From NCBI GenBank assembly GCA_018436595.1, contig JAHDLC010000004.1, positions 60,954 to 124,953 on the forward strand: a stretch of DNA of 64,000 nt, in the 5' to 3' direction. A model generated the notes under the pieces. It saw only the letters and a program-made list of their open reading frames with translations, did no database searches and was not told the DNA's origin. How positions within the stretch are numbered: the first letter of the stretch is position 1; every line of letters begins with the position of its first letter. Shown in pieces: positions 43,029 to 51,219 of this stretch. This stretch comes from Synergistaceae bacterium (GTDB taxonomy: Bacteria; Synergistota; Synergistia; Synergistales; Aminobacteriaceae). Both the position numbers and the translations under genes were made by a program.

Positions 43029-44072
43029 TTAGTATGATGTGACATTTTCAGCCTGTTCGTTCAGTGAATGATGGAGTTTTCGGACCTGCTCCTTCCTCAG
43101 AATGGAGCCCCGAAGAGCGACCCGGAACCTGTCAATGAGGATGGCAAGGAAAATCAGTGTCCCCTGGGCGGCGTGGATGAGGGTCACTTTGACACCGAGA
43201 AGGTTCAGGGCGTTGGAAAACATGCCCAGCAAAATTGCCCCTCCCAGCATGCCGAAAGCCGAGCCCTTGCCTCCCGACATGGATGTTCCGCCAAGAAGGG
43301 CTCCCGCGAAAGCAAGGAGCGTCATTCCGTTTCCCATGGTGTTCGACACGGAATCCTGTCTTCCCGCCGTGAGCATTCCCGCTATGGCCGACAGAATTCC
43401 TGCCACCATGAATCCCAGGATGATCATCCTGTTCGTGTTGATGCCGGCTACGAAGCTCGCCCGTGTGTTTCCGCCGGTGGCAAGGTAATTTCTTCCGAAG
43501 ACCGTGTAGTTGATCAACACGTGGAAGATGAAAAAGATCAAAAACGTCACGGGTATAGCCGCTGGAATATTGCCGAGCTGGACGATCCGTGCCTTCCCGA
43601 TGAAGGAATACACCGGGTCGAGGGGGAAAATGGACAGGGGGATGAAGAACAGTACCAGTCCCCTGAGAATGATGGAGACGGAAAGAGTCTGCATAAAGGC
43701 GTTCATTCCGAGCCTGGCGACGCAGAATCCGTTGAAAAGCCCGAGCAGGGCCCCGATGGACAGGGTGAGAAGAATGGCCGTCCAGGGGTTGCCGAGCAGT
43801 CCCGGAAACCACTTGACCGACACCAGGATCGCCATGCCCGGCGCGAAGGCGAGAACGGCATCGATGGAAAGGTCCAGGTTTCCGCTCATGAGAACGAATC
43901 CCTGGGCGAGAACGAGCATGCTCATGATGGTCGTGTGGTAGAGAATGTTCACCATGTTGGTCCAGGTTGCGAAGGATGGTATGCCGAGAGCGCACACCGA
44001 AAAGAACGCAATGAGCATCATCCATATAATATTGTCCAGTAGGGCGAGCCTGAGCTTCAAACTGCCTGACAT
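43029..44072 (-). CDS. Ribose-type ABC transporter permease
   Basis: Inner-membrane permease of the RbsC family (BPD_transp_2). The 347-residue product has about nine or ten hydrophobic segments and the conserved loop TGGNTRASFVAGINTNRMII, with the following GFMVAGILSAIAGMLTAGR. It starts 16 bases inside the end of the ATPase gene. A single permease gene is present, so it probably forms a homodimer. Confidence 0.92.
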   Translation of the reverse strand: MSGSLKLRLALLDNIIWMMLIAFFSVCALGIPSFATWTNMVNILYHTTIMSMLVLAQGFVLMSGNLDLSIDAVLAFAPGMAILVSVKWFPGLLGNPWTAILLTLSIGALLGLFNGFCVARLGMNAFMQTLSVSIILRGLVLFFIPLSIFPLDPVYSFIGKARIVQLGNIPAAIPVTFLIFFIFHVLINYTVFGRNYLATGGNTRASFVAGINTNRMIILGFMVAGILSAIAGMLTAGRQDSVSNTMGNGMTLLAFAGALLGGTSMSGGKGSAFGMLGGAILLGMFSNALNLLGVKVTLIHAAQGTLIFLAILIDRFRVALRGSILRKEQVRKLHHSLNEQAENVTSY

Positions 44073-45592
44073 TCTCTTCCACCTCTCCGATCCTGTTGTC
44101 CGAACCCCTGCATGTCGAGAAAAAGCCTGTGTTCGCTGAAATCCTTCCGTTCATATTCCGTAAAGATGCCGCCCTTTGAGAGGACGAGAATCCTGTCACA
44201 TACATCGATGAGATCATCCAGGCCGGGGGATGTGATGATGACGCCCGCCCCGTTCCTGATCCTTCCGGACACAGTGGACAGGATCGCTTTTTTCGCGCCG
44301 ATGTCCACTCCCCTGGTAGGTTCGTCCAGAAGGTAGATTTCCGGGCCGTTCGTCATGATCCGTCCGATGACCACCTTCTGCCTGTTGCCGCCTGACAGTT
44401 CGTCCACCCCCTGGTGGATGGAGAAGGCTTTTATCCGAACATCACGAAAAACGGCCAGTGCCCTCTCCTCGCTCGTTTCCCAGTTGATGAACCTGCCGCC
44501 GCAGACTTTCCCGAAGCAGTTGAGAAGGAGATTGTCCCGTATGGAAAAAGATCTGAGGAGCCCCTCCTTTTCCCTCTCCTCTGGAAGATAGGCAATCCCT
44601 TCGGCGAGAGCTTCAGCGGGCGAATGAAAATGGACCCTGCTTCCCCGGAGAAAAACCTCTCCTTCGTCGGCAGGTTCGATGCCGGCGAGAGCTTTCAAGA
44701 GTTCCGTTCTTCCGCTTCCCCGGAGACCGGCCAACCCGAGAATTTCCCCCCGCCGCAGGGAAAAGGAAATATCGCCGAAGGTCCCCCACCTGGAAAGCCC
44801 TTCCACCCTGAGAATTTCCTCTCCCGGGAATGGGGCATCTTCAGGCCGGCCCCCGGTGAGCGACGATTCCTCTCCTATGATGAGCTCAGAAAGAGAGGCA
44901 TGGTCCAGGGAAGCCCTCTCTCTTACGGCGACGGCCTTCCCGTCCCGCAGGACCGTCAGTCTGTCGCAGATGTCCAGCAGCTCGTCGATATGGTGGGAGA
45001 TATAAACAATTGCCTTTCCCCGGGAGCGCAGATCCACCACGATCTTCCTGAGGATGAGGGCGTCCCTGCCGCTGAGAGGTGCGGAAGACTCGTCGAGGAC
45101 GACGATGGGGGCATCTTCCACCACACAGGACTTGAGTATGAGAAGCAATTGCCTTTCGCTCAGAGAAAGGTCTCCCGCCAGCAGGTCGACGCTTATGCCG
45201 ATTCCGTAGGCCGAGAGGGCTTTTTCGGCTCCTGCGCGCATTGTTTTCCTGTCCAGAATCCCTTTTCTCGAAGGAAGAATCCCGAGAAAAAGGTTTTCCG
45301 CCACCGTAAGATCCAGGATCAGCTCCGGTTCCTGGGGAACGATGGCCACTCCTTCCTTCTTCGCCCGGACACGGGAAAGGGAGTGGTATGACCGGTCCCC
45401 CAGGGAGATCGTTCCTTCCGTCGGTTCAATGAGACCGGCGAGAATTCCCACAAGAGTGGACTTCCCCGCCCCGTTTTTCCCGATGAGCCCGTGAACTTCA
45501 CCGGGATAGACCTCAAAAGAGACCTGGTCCAGGGCAACCGTTCCGGGATAAATCTTTGAGATCCCGTTCAGGGAAAGGGCTGGTGCTTTCAT
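44057..45592 (-). CDS. Ribose-type ABC transporter ATP-binding protein (two nucleotide-binding domains)
   Basis: RbsA-like 511-residue ATPase. The first domain has Walker A GLIGKNGAGKSTLVGILAG (about 34-52) but a weak signature, LSLSERQLLLIL. The second domain (about 240-500) has an altered Walker A, LAGLRGSGRTELLKALAG, and a full signature ELSGGNRQKVVIGR with Walker B EIYLLDEPTRGVD. This asymmetry is normal for the family. I use ATG 45592, which overlaps the hisD-like stop by 4 bases; an in-frame extension to 45685 is rejected because it lies inside that gene. Confidence 0.94.
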   Translation of the reverse strand: MKAPALSLNGISKIYPGTVALDQVSFEVYPGEVHGLIGKNGAGKSTLVGILAGLIEPTEGTISLGDRSYHSLSRVRAKKEGVAIVPQEPELILDLTVAENLFLGILPSRKGILDRKTMRAGAEKALSAYGIGISVDLLAGDLSLSERQLLLILKSCVVEDAPIVVLDESSAPLSGRDALILRKIVVDLRSRGKAIVYISHHIDELLDICDRLTVLRDGKAVAVRERASLDHASLSELIIGEESSLTGGRPEDAPFPGEEILRVEGLSRWGTFGDISFSLRRGEILGLAGLRGSGRTELLKALAGIEPADEGEVFLRGSRVHFHSPAEALAEGIAYLPEEREKEGLLRSFSIRDNLLLNCFGKVCGGRFINWETSEERALAVFRDVRIKAFSIHQGVDELSGGNRQKVVIGRIMTNGPEIYLLDEPTRGVDIGAKKAILSTVSGRIRNGAGVIITSPGLDDLIDVCDRILVLSKGGIFTEYERKDFSEHRLFLDMQGFGQQDRRGGRECQAV

Positions 45593-46875
45593 TCCTGTTC
45601 CCTGTCGCTCCCCTCGCCTTTTTTGCGGAGCTCCGCAGATCGTTTGTGGCCGAAAAGCCCCTCGAGATCGGCAAAAGCGGCGCATTTTTCCGCAAGAGAA
45701 TAAGCACCCTCACGGGTGATCTCCTGGTAGGAGCTGACCTTTATGAAGGTTCCCGCATAGACTCCATTGGAAAACCGTGCACAGCGGACGGTCGGAAGAA
45801 TGTGGTTCGGGCCGGAAACATAGTCCCCGAAGGCAACCGGGGCATAGGGGCCGATAAAGAGGGAACCGAAATTAGTCAGATGTTCTGCAGTCTCCCCGCT
45901 GTTTTCGGTCATCACCTGAAGGTGTTCCGGGGCGATGTCGTCGGTGATTGCCACGGCTTCCTCAAGGGAATCGGCAAGCAGTATCCTTCCGTTGTTTTTC
46001 CACGCTTCGAGGGCAAGTTTTCCCGTGGGAAGAACCTCCGCCTGCCGGAGGATCTCTTCGGATGTCTTCTCCGCAAGTTCACTGCTTGTGGTCACGATAA
46101 CAGTCCACGAGTTCGGGTCATGTTCACACCGGGCGAGGGCATCTGCCGCCACCCATACGGGATTTGCCGAACTGTCGGCTACAATGACCACTTCGCTCGG
46201 CCCAGCGAGCATATCAATTCCCACGGATCCGCTCACCTGGCGCTTCGCTTCCGTAACATACCGGTTTCCGGGGCCGACAATAATATCCACCGGTTCCAGA
46301 GTTTCAGTACCGAAAGCGAGGGCTCCCACAGCCTGGGCTCCTCCCATGCAGTAGATTTCGTCCACTCCGGCAATATCCATGGCCACAAGAACGGCAGGGT
46401 GAATGCCCTCATACCCCCTGCTCGCCGGAGAACAGGCAGCTATGCGCTTCACTCCCGCCACCTTTGCCGGAATGGCCGACATGAGGGCCGAGGACGGAAG
46501 GGGATATCTGCCGGCAGGAACATAACACCCGCAGGAAGTCACAGGAATGAGCCTGTGCCCGAGGACAACGCCGGGAGAAATTTCCCAGCGGAGCTCTTTC
46601 ATGCACTCCTTCTGCTTCAGGGCGAAATCCCGGATTCTCAGGGCTGAGAACTGCAGGGTCTCCACCATTTCAGGGGACACTTTGTCGTAGGCTTCCCGGA
46701 CCGTTGTATCGTCAACCCGCAGTGAAGCGGGCCGGAACCCGTCGAATTTCTCCGTGTAATTTCGTACGGCCTCGTCGCCTCCAGCCCGGACGGCATCGAG
46801 GATATCCCTTACCGTCTTTTCTACCGATGCGGTTTCCTCTGCTCCGCGTTTTTGCGCTTCCTTGAATACGATCAT
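45589..46875 (-). CDS. Histidinol dehydrogenase-family enzyme, probably catabolic
   Basis: NAD-dependent two-step alcohol oxidation enzyme of the HisD family. The 428-residue product keeps the catalytic Glu317-His318 (DIAPEHLQ), Asp351 (FGDYVSG), His358 (GPNHILPT), His252 (RCEHDP) and His410 (FGHKRSAE). But the zinc-ligand Gln of true HisD (SQAEH) is Arg249 here (LARCEH), and the C-terminus reads KVSSYQEI in place of the usual histidine-binding segment. No other his genes are near. Its place between an SDR and a ribose-type ABC transporter suggests a paralogue oxidising an imported polyol or sulfonated diol, as HpsN does for dihydroxypropanesulfonate; that link is inference. True histidine biosynthesis cannot be excluded. 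Confidence 0.82.
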   Translation of the reverse strand: MIVFKEAQKRGAEETASVEKTVRDILDAVRAGGDEAVRNYTEKFDGFRPASLRVDDTTVREAYDKVSPEMVETLQFSALRIRDFALKQKECMKELRWEISPGVVLGHRLIPVTSCGCYVPAGRYPLPSSALMSAIPAKVAGVKRIAACSPASRGYEGIHPAVLVAMDIAGVDEIYCMGGAQAVGALAFGTETLEPVDIIVGPGNRYVTEAKRQVSGSVGIDMLAGPSEVVIVADSSANPVWVAADALARCEHDPNSWTVIVTTSSELAEKTSEEILRQAEVLPTGKLALEAWKNNGRILLADSLEEAVAITDDIAPEHLQVMTENSGETAEHLTNFGSLFIGPYAPVAFGDYVSGPNHILPTVRCARFSNGVYAGTFIKVSSYQEITREGAYSLAEKCAAFADLEGLFGHKRSAELRKKGEGSDREQE

Positions 46876-46896
46876 TTTCCTGCTCCTTCCGGAAGG

Positions 46897-47667
46897 TCAG
46901 CTCGCGAGCCAGCCGCCGTCAATGTAGATAATCTGCCCGGTAAGGTAGTCCGAAGCCGGACTGCAGAGAAAGACGAGCGTACCCAGAAGATCTTCGGCAG
47001 TCCCCACCCTTCCCGCCGGAATGCGCTCCTCGATCCACTGCCTGTGGTCCGGGTCAAGGAAAAAGGGCTCGGTCATGGGTGTCCTGAAGTATCCGGGTCC
47101 CATGGCGTTCACCTGGATGTTCGACCGTGCCAGCTCGATGGCCATGGTCTTTGTGATCTGCACCACACCGCCCTTGGTACCGCAGTACACGGAGGACTTC
47201 GCCAGGCCTATGGCGCTTCCGAGAGATCCGATGTTGACTATTTTTCCCCGGCCCTGCCCGACCATTATCCTGGCCGCCGCCTGGGCACAGAAAAACACTC
47301 CCCTGAGGTTGACGGCCATGATCTTGTCGTACTGTTCCTCCGTCACCGATAGAAAATCATTGATCTCCTCCACACCAGCGTTATTCACAAGGATATCAAG
47401 GCTTCCCAGCCTGTCCGCCGCCGAACGGAAGCACTCCTGCACCTCGGCGGGTTTCGTCACGTCAAGACGGATGCCATCGGCCCTTCCGCCAGAGAGGCGG
47501 ATCTCTTCCGCTGTTTTTCCGGCGGCCGTTCCGTCGATATCAGCACACACCACGGCGGCGCCCGCCGCAGCAAGTCCCAGTGAATACCCCTTCCCAAGGC
47601 CGCGGCCCGCGCCGGTCACAACCGCAACTTTGCCGGCGAGGGAGAACTGATCGAGAAATGCCGTCAT
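46897..47667 (-). CDS. Short-chain dehydrogenase/reductase (gluconate 5-dehydrogenase-like)
   Basis: NAD(P)-dependent SDR of 256 residues. It shows the cofactor motif VVTGAGRGLGKGYSLGLAAAG, a diphosphate-stabilising NNAGVE, catalytic Ser in NIGSLGSAIG and the Tyr-x3-Lys of SSVYCGTKGGVV. The sequence resembles gluconate 5-dehydrogenase/KduD-type sugar dehydrogenases. The acidic residue after the second strand (CADIDG) suggests NAD preference. It is the first gene of the operon with the HisD-like enzyme and the ABC transporter. A ribosome binding site, AAAGGAG, lies somewhat far (12 bases) from the ATG. Confidence 0.92.
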   Translation of the reverse strand: MTAFLDQFSLAGKVAVVTGAGRGLGKGYSLGLAAAGAAVVCADIDGTAAGKTAEEIRLSGGRADGIRLDVTKPAEVQECFRSAADRLGSLDILVNNAGVEEINDFLSVTEEQYDKIMAVNLRGVFFCAQAAARIMVGQGRGKIVNIGSLGSAIGLAKSSVYCGTKGGVVQITKTMAIELARSNIQVNAMGPGYFRTPMTEPFFLDPDHRQWIEERIPAGRVGTAEDLLGTLVFLCSPASDYLTGQIIYIDGGWLAS

Positions 47668-47757
47668 GTCAGTCGAAAACTCCTTTTTTTTGTCAGTTTT
47701 TGAAAAAGCTCTGAAGGATATCTTCCTGCAAGGTCTTCTTTATTCAAACACTTTAGC

Positions 47758-47785
47758 ATGATAGCATAGGCTATGGATAATGCAA
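47758..47785 (-). promoter_or_regulatory. Promoter of the SDR-HisD-ABC operon
   Basis: Minus-strand -35 TTGCAT (47780-47785), 16-bp spacer, -10 TATCAT (47758-47763), about 90 bases before the SDR start. The leader shows no obvious riboswitch. Confidence 0.6.
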
Positions 47786-47808
47786 TAATGCAAGGAAGAG
47801 ACGAAATA

Positions 47809-47836
47809 GAAAAAAAGATTCCCCGAAGGGAATCTT
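47809..47836 (-). terminator. Terminator of the tctCBA operon
   Basis: A 9-bp stem, AAGATTCCC/GGGAATCTT, with a 4-base loop is followed by a T7 tract on the minus strand. It lies about 65 bases after tctA and just upstream of the next promoter. Confidence 0.9.
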
Positions 47837-47901
47837 GGGCAGCAGAGCGTTTTTTGGGGTTGCCACTTTTGTGGACACATACCATGAACGGGAAAGAAAA
47901 G

Positions 47902-49383
47902 CTACTTCCTTTTGTTCCTCCTGAAGAACTTCATGACAGGTCCTCCGAAAAAGACAAAAAGGATGAGAAAAATAAGGGTGAGGCAGATCGGGTCGAAGAT
48001 GAATTCGCCGAAACCTCCGTGGGTTTTGATGAGCCCGACCCTCAGATTGTCCTCTATCATCGGCCCCAGGATGATGGCGAGAATGAGAGGAGGGAGGGGA
48101 ATATCGAGGTATTCAAAGAAAAAACCGGCAACGCCGAAGGCCGCCATGATGTAGATGTCAAAGAAACTGTTCCGTATGGCGTAGGAGCCGATGACCGAAA
48201 AAATGAGCACGATGACCATGACGATATTGCGGGGCATTCTCAGGATCTTTCCGAAAATACGGATTCCAATGAGCCCCACCGGAATGAGAAGGATCTGGGA
48301 AATCAGTCCGACTGCGAAAATACCGTGAACGAGCTCCAGGTTCTCCTGGAAAATGAGTGGTCCCGGCCTCAGCCCGTACATGAGCATGGCCCCGAGTACA
48401 ATGGCCGTGATGGAATCTCCGGGCACGCCGAAGACAAGGGCCGGAATCCACGTTCCTCCCAGGGCCGCGTTGTTGGCGCTCGTAGGAGCAATGACTCCCT
48501 TTATGGATCCCTTCCCGAATTCCTCCGGATTTTTTGATGTCTTTTTCTCCATGCCGTAGGCCACCCAGGCCGCAATGTCCGCTCCGGCGCCGGGAAGGGC
48601 GCCGACGCACGTGCCCAGGAGCGAGGCCTTCAAAACGGTCATTTTGTTTCTGAGAATGATCTTCAGGGTTCTCAAAAGGGAGATGCGTCCGAATTCAGGA
48701 ATGCTGCTTTTTCCGAGGAGCTTTGCGTCTCCTACGTTCTTCAGTACCTCGGAGAGACCGAAAAGCCCCACCATGGCAGGAATGAACCCGATTCCTTCCA
48801 GCAGTTCCATGTTCCCTCCCGTAAACCGCGGAAGTCCCGTGGTGATATCCATTCCGACGGTGGAAACGAGAAGCCCGAGCGTTGCCGACAAAACGCCGTT
48901 GATGGGCCTGCCTGCGCTCAGAACGGCGCTCATGCTCAGCCCGAAAATTCCGAGCCAGAAATACTGGAAATTGGTGAATTTAAGGGCAAATTTTGCCAGC
49001 GGAGGAGCGACCGCCATGAGAAGAAGAATACCAATGAAACCTCCTATGGCGGAACAGAGCAGATCCAGGGAGAGGGCTTCCATGCCACGGCCCTGTTTGG
49101 TCAGTTCGTAGCCGTCAAGTGTGGCCGCTCCTGAAGCAGGGGTTCCGGGAATTCGAAGCAGGGTTGCCGGTATGTCCCCGGTGAATATGGACGTGAAGGA
49201 CACGCCGAGAATCATGGCCATTCCTGCGAGAGGTTCCATGTAATAGGTTACCGGTATGATGAGGGCCACACCCATGGTGGCCGTCAGGCCGGGGGTGCCT
49301 CCTATAAGGACGCCGAAGGCCATGGAAAGGAGCCATGGAAAGAGTATGGCGGGGCGGAAAACCGCGAGTATTTCCTCGAACAT
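47902..49383 (-). CDS. tctA: Tripartite tricarboxylate transporter large permease TctA
   Basis: Main membrane subunit of a TTT carrier, which imports carboxylates using an ion gradient and a periplasmic binding protein. The 493-residue product has about 10-12 hydrophobic segments. It shows the family signatures LLSMAFGVLIGGTPGLTATM (about 18-37) and GVSFTSIFTGDIPATLLRIP, GTPASGAATLDGYEL, plus a repeat of the same pattern later, LPGAGADIAAWVAYGMEKK and FGVPGDSITAIVLGAM. It is the last gene of tctC-tctB-tctA. Confidence 0.96.
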   Translation of the reverse strand: MFEEILAVFRPAILFPWLLSMAFGVLIGGTPGLTATMGVALIIPVTYYMEPLAGMAMILGVSFTSIFTGDIPATLLRIPGTPASGAATLDGYELTKQGRGMEALSLDLLCSAIGGFIGILLLMAVAPPLAKFALKFTNFQYFWLGIFGLSMSAVLSAGRPINGVLSATLGLLVSTVGMDITTGLPRFTGGNMELLEGIGFIPAMVGLFGLSEVLKNVGDAKLLGKSSIPEFGRISLLRTLKIILRNKMTVLKASLLGTCVGALPGAGADIAAWVAYGMEKKTSKNPEEFGKGSIKGVIAPTSANNAALGGTWIPALVFGVPGDSITAIVLGAMLMYGLRPGPLIFQENLELVHGIFAVGLISQILLIPVGLIGIRIFGKILRMPRNIVMVIVLIFSVIGSYAIRNSFFDIYIMAAFGVAGFFFEYLDIPLPPLILAIILGPMIEDNLRVGLIKTHGGFGEFIFDPICLTLIFLILFVFFGGPVMKFFRRNKRK

Positions 49384-49395
49384 TTCAGGCCCCTC

Positions 49396-49860
49396 CTACC
49401 ATGGAATTCCCAGCTCTCCGAGAGGGAGCTGTATCTGAAAAAGACGGCCGAAGACAAGAAGAATAAAAACCACCGTAATAATTGTCACCGCAAGAGCTTT
49501 CAGCACGCCTACCCTGAGACGGAGAAGAAGGTACATGGAAAAAAGAAAGGTGGAAAGGGCATATCCCATCCACTGCATCAGCTGAACATACACGACAAGG
49601 GACAGAATGACGATCGCCCCGTTGACCGTTCCGGAACCCCATCTCCTGCCGGCGGCTTCCGTCCCGGACCTCAGGGCCGAAACCGCCTGGTGAAGCCCGC
49701 ACGGGATCAGCACCACGGAAAGAAGCACCGGAAAAAAAGCCGGGCCGGGGATTTTCTTTCCGGCCGAAACTGCCTCGGGAAAGGTGGAACTGGTACGGAT
49801 GACCCACAGGGAAACAAGGACCAAAGATACGCCGAAGAGTATTCTGAGAGTTTTTTTCAT
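49396..49860 (-). CDS. tctB: Tripartite tricarboxylate transporter small permease TctB
   Basis: Small membrane subunit of the TTT carrier, 154 residues with four predicted hydrophobic segments (about 6-24, 41-62, 80-100 and 112-138). The central loop carries SAGKKIPGPAFFP, typical of the family where the first segment ends. It lies 12 bases upstream of tctA. Confidence 0.92.
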   Translation of the reverse strand: MKKTLRILFGVSLVLVSLWVIRTSSTFPEAVSAGKKIPGPAFFPVLLSVVLIPCGLHQAVSALRSGTEAAGRRWGSGTVNGAIVILSLVVYVQLMQWMGYALSTFLFSMYLLLRLRVGVLKALAVTIITVVFILLVFGRLFQIQLPLGELGIPW

Positions 49861-49881
49861 TGACAGCCTCCGGAAGAAAGG

Positions 49882-49908
49882 GCACCCCGCCGGAATCCGG
49901 CGGGGTGC
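49882..49908 (-). terminator. GC-rich stem-loop between tctC and tctB
   Basis: A 13-bp perfect stem GCACCCCGCCGGA/TCCGGCGGGGTGC with one loop base, or fewer pairs with a usable loop, lies after the tctC stop. It has no strong T tract (TTTCTTCC follows on the minus strand). It may act as a partial terminator or 3' mRNA stabiliser, giving more binding protein than permease. Confidence 0.65.
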
Positions 49909-49925
49909 TTTCCCTTGTAAAGGTA

Positions 49926-50891
49926 CTATTTTTTAAGATATCCGCCCAGCTCCATGACGTTTTTCAGGTCAGTGTCCTGCTGACGGGCGAATTCGGCAAA
50001 CTCCTTCGGACCGCGGACAAGGACACCGAAGCCGTTCTTGCCCATGAACTCCTTGTATTCATCGGAATCGGTAATCTTCTTCATAGCGTTATAGAGAACA
50101 TCGATTACTTCGGCAGGAGTGCCCTTCGGGACGGCAAAGCCCCGCCACGTTCCGGCCGACCAGTCGATGCCGCTTTCTTTGAGTGTCGGAACATCCGGGA
50201 AGGCGGAGTCCCGTATGTCGGCCATAATGGCCAGGGGCCGTATTTCCCCGGCCGCAATCTGGGAAGCCGCTTCGGGAAGGCTGCAGGTGATGACCTCCAC
50301 GTGACCTCCGAGAAGCTCGATGATCGAGGGGGCCGCTCCCGTCGTGGGGATCCAGCTGACCGCATTGACGGGGATGCCCGCCTTGTCGAGCATTCCTATT
50401 CTCGCAAGGTCCCAGACTCCGCCTGCAGCAGTTCCGGAGAACTTGAACTTCTCGGGAGTTGCCTTCACCGCTTCAAGAAGCTCACCGAGGTTTTTCCAGG
50501 GAGCGTCAGCCTTCACCATCACCCCGGCGGGGTCCTGGTTCAGCTGGATCACGTAGTCGAAATCCGCGTAGGTAAGCTCGGTAAGCCCCATCCAGTGCAT
50601 GGTGGCCAGTTCCAGGGTCACCATGGTGATCGTATAACCGTCCGGTTTTGAAAAGGCTCCTGCCGAATGGCCGACAGCGCCGTTGCCGCCTGTCTTGTTC
50701 GTGACGGGGAAAGGCTTGCCGAGCTCCTTTTCGAGCTGGGAGGCCATGAAACGGGTCAGCCTGTCCGTTCCGCCGCCCGCTCCCCAGGGGCAGACGACGG
50801 ATACGCTCCTTTCAGGGAAGGCGGCAAAGGCAGCCGAGGCCAGAAAAACGAAAAGGAACGAAAACATCAGTATCCGGGACATCTTTCTCAT
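49926..50891 (-). CDS. tctC: Tripartite tricarboxylate transporter binding protein TctC (Bug family)
   Basis: Periplasmic binding protein of the Bug family, 321 residues after the start at ATG 50891 (GGGAG about ten bases upstream). A signal peptide covers about 1-23 (MRKMSRILMFSFLFVFLASA, then AFA). Mature features include FPERSVSVVCPWGAGGGTDR, NKTGGNGAVGHSAG and the middle domain GVWDLARIGMLDKAGI. The ligand is unknown: Bug proteins bind di- and tricarboxylates, amino acids or nicotinate-like compounds. Position beside an ornithine aminotransferase hints at an amino-acid-derived acid (inference). Confidence 0.94.
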   Translation of the reverse strand: MRKMSRILMFSFLFVFLASAAFAAFPERSVSVVCPWGAGGGTDRLTRFMASQLEKELGKPFPVTNKTGGNGAVGHSAGAFSKPDGYTITMVTLELATMHWMGLTELTYADFDYVIQLNQDPAGVMVKADAPWKNLGELLEAVKATPEKFKFSGTAAGGVWDLARIGMLDKAGIPVNAVSWIPTTGAAPSIIELLGGHVEVITCSLPEAASQIAAGEIRPLAIMADIRDSAFPDVPTLKESGIDWSAGTWRGFAVPKGTPAEVIDVLYNAMKKITDSDEYKEFMGKNGFGVLVRGPKEFAEFARQQDTDLKNVMELGGYLKK

Positions 50892-50992
50892 GCAAAACCA
50901 ACTCCCTTCAGAAAAATAGGACACACAAAAAACTACTGATCCCGAAAACGGCACCCTCCTTTCAAAAGGGATACAAAATGCGCAATACTCCC

Positions 50993-51014
50993 TTTTTGAT
51001 CAGTATATCAAAAA
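50993..51014. promoter_or_regulatory. Candidate operator in the tctC-rocD intergenic region
   Basis: A perfect inverted repeat, TTTTTGAT (50993-51000) and ATCAAAAA (51007-51014), is separated by 6 bases. On the minus strand it covers a -10-like TATACT (51002-51007) for tctC with no good -35 at the expected distance, so an activator or repressor may act here. The rest of 50892-51219 contains no gene I can support and no convincing promoter for the plus-strand aminotransferase. Confidence 0.55.
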
Positions 51015-51219
51015 ACGACATCCGCTACACCACTTTCGCCGTTCTTTCCACCTGAGAATACTGTACTTTCGGCCCTGATTCCAAAACTTGAAAAAAAAGG
51101 CTCCTTGGGCGAGAATAGTACTGGATTCTTTTCGTTCCTGTAATGAACTGCTTTCCATAAAAAACAAATCGAATGAACTTCAGGAGCGAAGAATCGAAAT
51201 CTTGGAAAGAGGTGACATG

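Noticed and set aside
43068..44042. 324-codon plus-strand frame opposite the ABC permease
   Set aside because: Antisense of a membrane protein gene, giving an artificial His/Glu/Gln-rich product; no start signal.
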